64,000 bases of DNA from Xiphophorus maculatus. Lineage: Eukaryota > Chordata > Actinopteri > Cyprinodontiformes > Poeciliidae. The number at the start of each line of letters is the position of its first letter. Within the stretch, counting starts at the first letter, position 1. The position numbers and the translations under genes were made by a program. The DNA is taken from positions 5,126,501-5,190,500 of the forward strand of contig NC_036444.1 of NCBI RefSeq assembly GCF_002775205.1, given 5' to 3'. Positions 22,801 to 31,800 of this stretch are shown one piece after another. The notes beneath the pieces are model-generated. The model worked only from the letters and a program-made list of their open reading frames with translations, was not told where the DNA came from and made no database searches.

Positions 22801-25800
22801 GCGTAAAAATGGTGAAGGACGTGAATAAAAATACTGAATAATATCGACTAGATGGCAGAATACAGGATGAAAATAGGAAAGTGCCCAGTATTGAGCCATG
22901 GGGAACCCCAATAATTTAAATAGTGTTAACAAATGGAGCACTTTTTAGCATTTACAGAGTAATTACTAACAGCAGCTGCTACATTAATAAGGATTTTGAT
23001 GGGTTCTGTTATCTTTTTGGGTCTTTTTAATCAACTCCCCTAAATATTCCTGCATTAAACCCTCTGCTGTAACAGCTGGATCTCTCACAGAACCAGCCCT
23101 GCTGTGAGGACGCAGTCAGACTATAAACCGGCTTTAGCTCATCATTTATTTATCCCTCCTTCAGATGTTTGAGTTCTGTTCGTGTAGCTCAGCGGGACGG
23201 GATGTGACCAGGGAATCTGCATAAACACAACACCGAGCTGCAGGGGTTTTTAATAACACAGCAGTGGAGCGGTTCTGGGTTTGCTTCATCTGCTGCTGCA
23301 GCCTTTTTAAAGCTCTGATGTTAGCTAAACTTCTGCAGGAGTTCATAAAGAAAAACAGAAATTTAGAGTAATTTCAGTAAAAAATGAGACAACACTGGTT
23401 TTTTTTTTTTACCATTTCAAAACTTTGGTAAAAATCTCCTACATCTTTCCAGATACCTGGATTATTTAGGGTGCATTCACACCAGTCATGTTTAGTCTGC
23501 TTTAACCAACTCTACTTCATTTGTCTAGAAAGTCAGGTTTGTTTGGGGACGCAGTTGAATCAAACAAGCGAACTCTGGTCCACCTAAAAATCTCAGTCCT
23601 GGTTTGGATGAAGTGAATTCTGGTGCGGTACGAATCCATATGTGGATGTCAAACTGGAAACCGCTACAAAAGCAGAAAGTTGACTCAAACACAAGGCATT
23701 CTGGGTAAATATGACCAAAACAAAAGCGAGAGCGCTGTTAAAATCTGATGCTACTCTAGGTCTGGACAATAAATCAATAATTGGACATATATCAATAGAT
23801 TATATGTCCAATACAATATTCAGTAATTTCACCGAACGCAGAATCGCACAGCATTCTGGGAAATGAAGGCAGAGGAAAGACTTTAGCCACTCAACCTTTC
23901 ATGGCTAGCTAAGATAGATTTGTGGAATCAACTGACTCACTCACTCTATTGTTACCTAGCAACTCTCTCACTCTGGTTACCTAGCAACTCTCTCACTCTT
24001 TGGTTACCTAGCAACAGCCTGTTGAGTAACTTGTGCAGCAGCAGTTTCAGGTTTCACCACTGTGCCTCAAAACTACTTAAAAGTAAAAGAAACAAAGGCG
24101 TGGAGTGAAAACTGTGGATAAAACAGGAACGCTCATGCCATCAGTTTGGCAATATTTCAGAAATTTAAAACAAAAAACAAATCAATAATTATCAGTATCG
24201 ACTGACATGAAACGCTTACGTCATGCTGCGTTTTTCAGCCGTATCATCCAAACCTACTCCACTCTGTTTTTGTTTACATTTCGTGAGGAAGGAAGTTTCT
24301 CTCAGTGTCTTCTTCAGACGTTTTGTGTCGTTTCCTTCAGTGGTTCTTTGTGCAGCGCCCCCACAGGCGAGGAGGAGAACAGGTTTTTCAATTAGTTCGG
24401 ATTGTTTGACCCAGTGCAATGAGAAAGAGAATTACAGCAGCTGAAAATGTAGCAAATGTTGCAATTTTGGTTCCCAATCAGGTGTGAAAACCCCCTTACC
24501 GCTTCTACCAGTTACTGCAGTTTCTTGTCTGAGCCTGCAGGGGTCACTGTGTTCCTCTTTCAGGACCTGAAACAGCCTTACCAGGGCCAGGAGCATCTTG
24601 GGGTCGTGGTGGAGTCTTGGCCCTGGTTCCACATCATGGACGAAGCGATGCAGGGCCGCCTGTTTAACAGCAGCCTGGTTCTGAGTCCGGACAGTCCCTG
24701 CAACGCAGCCCACCCCCCCGACTGCCAGCCCTGCCAGAACCAGGAGAACACGGACATCCTGGAGTTCCTCATCAAGACGGAGATGGACGAGACGGTGACG
24801 GGCGAGCCGGTGGAGGAAGACGAGCCGGTCCACGCCGAGGCCCCGCCCACTGGCGGCGTTCCCATGGGATGGCGGAGGATGACAGAGTGCACGTATAAAA
24901 GTAGGTGAACCTTCCTGAGATCGTTATATTAACACATCAACATAATGATTTGGAAAAAAAAATACTTTTATGAGTTATTTTACTATGAAGTATTGCTACT
25001 CTTACTTGAGTAAAATTTCTCCACCCACTGTGAGTAACTTAAATGAAAACGTTTGTTTTAGCCAAAATTCAGACAGACACACAAACCTGCAGTTTTTGTT
25101 AAAGTTTTATATTGAAAGAAACTATTTTGGAAAAATATTTCTTTTGCTTGATTTTGTTACAAACATTTTTCAGGGATGAAAATCTAACAGTATCACAGAA
25201 ATGAACTTGACTCTTTAGCTGGACTAACATTCACCATAAAATTGTGAAAATTGGAATTGCAAAAATAAAATTACTGAATAGAAACACGCCACCAGTTTTG
25301 ACAAAACGTTTTTGCACCAGGATGAGGTGGTTTTTTGGCTGTATTAAAATTTTGTGAATTTAACAAAATTGCAATGGAAACACTTTGTATCAGTCATGTG
25401 ATGAACAACCGGATGTGACAGGAACTGGTTGGAAGATGATAGTGCAGCATGTTTTGTTTTTTAGTGACTTATCACATGAACAAACTTATTCATGTGTGAT
25501 TTTAATTGCGTTTCTTACTAACTGGACATAGAATTGTGAATTGTGTTTTGTAGACATTAGCATATCGTCATAGTTTTGTGGACATTTGTAATGGAAACCC
25601 AGCTAGTGATTTTATTATTTTCACCTTGTGCTTCTGTTTCTAACCCGATTTTTCTGCCCAACAGTGACCGAGGCAGAAACCGAGAGGATGATCAAACTTC
25701 GAGCTGCAAACGAAGCGCTGTTCACGGGGAGAAAACACTCGGCCAAGCCAGCCTGGAGGTGAGATTCCCTCACTTTAAATTATAACTTTTTCAGCCTAAG

Positions 25801-28800
25801 TTAGAAACGTTGCCTTTGTTTTCCTCAGAGCCATCCTGTTCGAGCTCGGCCTGCAGGGGCGGCTGACCACAGAGCAGCTGGCCAAGAAGTGGGACAACCT
25901 GAAGAGGAGGTATAAGGTACATAAACCGCCTGGACCCCCAGAGCCTCCTGCAGCGATGCTGTAGGGAGAGAAATCTGCCCCAATATTACTGCAAGCAAAG
26001 AACATGTTCCAAAAATAAAAACTAGGAATCCACCAATATGGAAATGTTTAACATTGCTGTTAGAGTCGGTAACAGTTACTTACTGTCACATGACAGCAAA
26101 TATGTGACAGCCTCCTTCACTTCCCCCACAGAAGCAAACGGAAACAAGATGGAAATAAATACTGGTTGCTAATATTAGAACAGTTTTATTTACCAAACTG
26201 ACACAAATATGTAAAAAAAAAAAAAAAGACAAATCGGATATTGTACATTAAATGAATAAAAATAAAATAATTTCCAAACTGCATCATTGAAACTTTACAA
26301 CATGTATGCAGTAGTTGATCTACTTTTTTATAGTTTGCTATATTTATGGAGGGTTTTTTTTTCAAATTGTTTTTCAAATTTTAATTTTTTTCAGATTTAC
26401 TTTTTGCAAAAAAAGATTCTGATTTATTTATCTACTTATTTTACTGAATTTTATTTTTTTCCAAAAAATATAGAACAAATTTAACAAATTGCATTTTTGT
26501 CAATAATACTGGAACAAATTTCTCTCCATACAGTGAAGGCATCGAGGTGCCTGTGGAGCTCTGAGAGATCCAAAACACTTTGTCTGGCTTTTTACAACGT
26601 CTTTAAATTTGTGATATAAATGGTTCCAGGGGCAGGAAAAGCTTTACAGCACCAGCTGTTAATTAGAGCCTTACGGTGCATTCAGCCCTGTTTGGTCCAC
26701 TTTAATCGAACTCTGGTTCATTTGTCTAGAAAGTTCGGTTCGTTTTGTGAGGTGTGAACGAGCAATTGAACTCCAAAAAAGAAAACTCTGGCCCATCTAC
26801 AAACCTTGTTCTTTGTTCGGTTAAAGTGAGCTCTGGTGCGGTTTAAATGCTTATGTGAATCCAAGCAGACTGGAGACTGCTCCAAAAGCTGGAAGCAGAC
26901 TATAGTGCAGGGCATTCTGGGTAAATACAACCAAAACAAACATGAGAATTTAACCCTAGCAGGAGAAATGATTTATTGTCTTTTACCAAAGACAAAAGAC
27001 AAATCATACAACCGTTAAATTCTGATGATACTCCATTTTTGTTTACATTTTGTGAAGAAGGAAGTGTCTTCTTTTGAGGTTTTTGTGTTGTTTGATTCAG
27101 TAGTTGTTGGTGCAGCGCCCCCTCAGGCAAGGAGAGGAACAGTTTTTTCACAAGACTTGGTTCATTTGACTCAGTGCAATGTGAAAGTGAACTGCAGCAG
27201 CTGAAAATGTAACAAATGTTAGAATTTTGGTCCCCAATCTAACTGAATCTACCAGACCATCAGGTGTGAAAACTTCCTTAAATGATGGTGATGAGGATCT
27301 GTGTGCGTCTCCTCCAGGAGCTGAAGTTTCCGTCCCGCGGTGTGGAGGCCAACCCAAGCTCCTGGCCCTGGTTCTACCGGATGAACGACGCCATGGAGGG
27401 CCGAATGGCCAACGCCGCGCCCATCCTCGCTCCCATCGTGGAGGACGGAGACGAGGAGTGCGAGACTCTCTTGCCGACGCCAAAGAAACGAGCGCGGCGA
27501 AGCCGGGGCGGGATGGCCGAGTTCCTGACGGAGTCTGAGATGGATCTGTTGGTCGATAACGAAGAGAAGATCGGATCATCGGCTCTGGGAGATCTACATC
27601 GGAACACAGAGTTCACCTACAAATGTAAGAGACCGGAAACAGGAGGGGGTTGTTGTTGGGTTGTACCTCTCTGTGGATGAGTTCACTCAGATTAATGTGC
27701 CGGTGAAACTGGAAATGTCCACAGTAACAGAAGACGACACGAGGCGACTGATTGAGCTGCGAGCTGCTAATGAGGTTCTGTTCACTGGCAGGAGGAACAC
27801 GGCGAAACCTGCCTGGAGGTCAGGAATGTCAACACTTACACTAACATCACTGACGGAGACCAGGCGTCCCATCACTAATATAACAGGATTATTTTATTAC
27901 GTTGTGTTCAATTGATTTAATTGTGACATTTAATTGACCATCCTTCCTGTACGGCGAGAATGTGGGAAAATATTTTAATACAACTGAAATAAAGAACCAT
28001 TTTGTTGGTAAATCAATTAAACATAATATCAATAATCCTATTTTATTAGTAATAGAGCCTTGGTCTCCATCACAATCACAGTTGAAACACCTTTAATATT
28101 CATGATTCCAGCTAAGCTTCCTGTTTAAAAAGGTTTTGGTTCTGATTCAGGGGGATTGTGAAGGAGATGGGTCTGACTGGGAGGATAACTCCAGACCAGG
28201 TGGCCAAGAAATGGGACAACCTGAAGACTAAATTCAAGGTTTGTCCTAAAGTATCGACTGTTTTACTGTGAAAAATGTCTTTTTTTTCTCTCAAATTCAC
28301 AACAAACTTCATAAAGTTAGTAAATTTATTTATCTGACAGAAATTAACAATTAAAACCTGATTAAAAATCCCAAGGAAAAACTAAATAGGACAGATAATT
28401 AAGGCTGAAATGATTAATTGTGACAAATCGATTATTTAAATAATCGATTATTTAGTTATCGATTAATCGTTAACAGACACAGAGACTCAAAAAAGATCAT
28501 ATGTTGAAAAAACGATACGGTATATTTAGAACAGTAATTGGGACAATTGGGGAAATTATTTCTGTCATTTGTAATTTCTTTTTTTAGAAAAATAAAGCGA
28601 GGAAGAATTGATTCAAATTGGATCTAGTACAGAAAAATATTAAATGTTATTTTTAAACCATAATGCCCGACGTATCTGCACTGCAAAAACATAAAATCTT
28701 AACAATTAATTCTTGTCTAATATATAGTACAAATATCTTAGTATACTTGAAATACGACAAAACTAACTTACAAGTAACTTTTCAGAAAGATATAGGAACT

Positions 28801-31800
28801 TGTTTTAAGTAAATAATTCCTTAATATTGAAAAGTTCTAGTTTCACTAGCAGATCATTTCATTAATAACAAAACATTTTTCCCATGTTATAAGTGAAATA
28901 ATCTAGTACTTTTTCACCAATATAAACAATTATTAACCCAAACAAGCTCTTATCTGTTGCTGAGAAGTTACTTGTTAGTTTTGTCTTATTTCAAGTGAAA
29001 TAAGATATTTGTGCTAGAAACTAGACCAAAATTACTTTAATATTTTGCGTTTATACAGTGTGTTTCTTATAATTACTCCCAGATTCTCTGGAAACTGTTG
29101 CGAAGGTCATTCAATTATAAACTATGTAAATTTATCAGAATAAATCCGTCTTTTTAGTGCTGCTGGTTCTGAATCTTGTGTCCTGCCTGTGAAGGACCTC
29201 AAGTTTCCTCCTCGCGGTATGGAGGCCCAGACCAACCCGGCCTCCTGGCCCTGGTTCCAGTTGATGAGCGACGCTCTGGAGGGCCGGCTGGCCGATAAAG
29301 CCCCCAGAGTGACACCGGTGTGGACCAGCGAGGAGGACGCCGTGTTCGGGTCGTCCCCGCCCCCCGACTGTCTGATGGGGGAGCGGAGCGGCATGTCGGA
29401 GCTGGACAGCATGGTGGGCGGAGACCACGGCGAGGCCGACGCCACCGTCACCTACATCGACGCCAGCGGAGAGGAGTGCGCCACGCCGTCAGAGCTCTCC
29501 TACAAAAGTACGTACAAGTACTTTCCTGGTTCACACTCTATGATTTTCTTCATCTTTGTGTCTTTACTATTAATCAATAAGCCTGTCATGATAACACATT
29601 TTGTTGTCCCAGAAGTTATTGTGATAAATATAATAATATTGTTTTGAAGTCAGTTTTAAGTAATTTAATGATAATGGAATAATAATGCAAGAACACATTC
29701 TCAGAGATCATTAAACTTTAAATTTTAATGAACATTTAACATTGGAACTGGAAGACATTTTAATTACCCATTATATATCAACAAAACAACAGACACAACA
29801 AAATAAATGATTTATGAAGTTGCTGTAAACAAATTTGACTTTCAAACAAAAGACTTGTTGAGACCAAAACATCAGATTGAAGACATTTGTCCTACAGTTT
29901 TAGAGAAACAGGAGAAAAACTATAAATCATGCAAATGGAAATTGAGCTTGTTTTAATTGATCATTCTATTAATCGATTACTTTATCTTGTATGTACATTA
30001 CACAACTTTGCATAGCTCCTATTAAGGTAACCTAAAGAGCATGTATTTTGCAAAAATTTAATAATTTCTGCTCATTTTAAAATATTCTTTTGTTAAGGAT
30101 GAAATAATTTTATATGTAAATTGCACAGTACCACATTGCATCAACAGGTGGCGCAAATGTTTAATTTATTACTATTAATCTGAACTAAAAATAGATATTC
30201 TTAGTCAAAATCAACAATTAATATTTTGCTTAAAATCATATTCATGTTGGAATAGTTTAGCAGGAAGTCAGGACTTAATTATTTCATAAACTGGCCAATG
30301 TTCCGGTTTATCTCGGTCCGGTTTGTTTTGGATTTCTTATTAACACTAAAACTAACTGAGGTTAGATCAGTTTACATGCAAAACCCCTCGGATGGAGCTG
30401 CAGGAAACGTTTCCTCTGCTGTAATGATGTGGACACAAGCTGCTTATCTGATCTGAACTCATCCTGAATCCGTCTCATCTGTTTGTTCAGGAAGAAGGAA
30501 AATATGGGTCGCTGCTTCAGAACCTCCAAAATACGGGACAGATCCACCACAACGCCAGGCTTAACAACATGATAATGTGTTATCGTGATGTCAATGCACA
30601 ATATTTTTTATTTCACCAACATTTGAGATGAATCCACCTAAACAAGATTTAATTTGATTCTGCTCTGAATGTGAGTGAATGTAAGTAGTTACTGCCCATC
30701 TCTGGCCATTTCCATCTGACATGACAGATTAAAAAGAGGAATTTAATCAACATAATATTTTTATTTATCTCTTATTACTTACATCTTTCCAGCTGATGTC
30801 TTTAAAGCAAGATCGCAACCTCAAGCATAGTGTAAATAATGTCTTTAAAACTAATCCAATAGCAACTTGCATTTTTATTCTAAAGCACATTACTTATTTA
30901 TCATTAAGTTTTGTTTAAACAACTGGGTTAAATCGTTCTCACCTCCATGTCCAGTTAAAAACTCCTGGCACAAACTATAAAAAGCTAGAATCACTGAGAG
31001 TTTTCTTTTGTTCCCGTTACGTTTTATAGTTGCAGAGTCTCCGGTTCTTTGTACATTTATCCATGTAAGTCTATAAAATACATTTTTCGACGTAGCTGCG
31101 ATTTTTGACCGGAAGAATCGATTACAGACGAAGCACAGTTGCGCCACGCTTTCTACGTCGACATAATATTTTTATCCAGATGTAAGTCAGTAAGGAGAGG
31201 AGTGCCATCTAGTGTCTGTGAATACAAATTGCAGGCTAAAGTCAACATCCGGGCTTTACGCGGACCTTTGGCAACGGTATCAGTGATTCAGGGGGAAAAC
31301 GAACCAAACTTACCAGAGGTCAAACAGCGAGTAATTTCCAGGAACACGTGACTGCAGCGGCTCTCTGTTGCGTCTGCTTCCCAGTGAGCGACCAGGACAC
31401 CAGAAGGATGATCAAACTCCGAGCTTCCAACGAGGTGCTCTTCACCGGGAGGAGGAACGCTGCCAAAGCTGCCTGGAGGTGAGGCGGAGATGCTTCCTTT
31501 TGCAAAAAAAAATAAAAATAAAAATGAGTAGTGGTTCGTTAGATTAAAACCGGTTCCAGTCGGTTAGCTAAAAACTTAGAACATTTAGTGTTATAGTTTC
31601 GTCGCCATCCAGCAGAGGGCGCAGTTGGTCATCGTTAATAACCGGAGCCGTTGATACAAAAACAAAGATGGCGGAGGTTTCCAGAATAAAGAGAAGCGAT
31701 CCAAACGGTGTCCGGTTTGGGATGCAAAATGCACTTTGCGCGATGATAGAAAAGCCGTGGGTATAACGTAGAAAACAAAATAATTTAAAAAACATAAGAT

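Larger units (their letters stand above)
19972..24900 (+). other. trihelix module 1 (exons 2-4)
   Basis: Exons of 94, 88 and 337 nt. The 88-nt exon opens Ser-Thr-Ile-Leu where the other modules have Arg-(Ala/Gly)-Ile. The third exon carries SWPWFHIMDEAMQGRL and then an acidic linker with a four-Cys stretch (about 24689-24737: CNAAHPPDCQPC preceded by PC) absent from other modules. Intron 3 (20764-24563) is the longest in the gene and holds repeats E and B. Confidence 0.85.

Noticed and set aside
23180-23260. tRNA-like A box (GTAGCTCAGCGGGA)
   Set aside because: No matching B box, no cloverleaf stems, no terminator; likely coincidence.
27661-27915. Independent 84-codon gene start at 27661
   Set aside because: It is exon 8 of the four-module gene with intron on both sides; the exon is 27725-27818 by comparison with the other three 94-nt exons.
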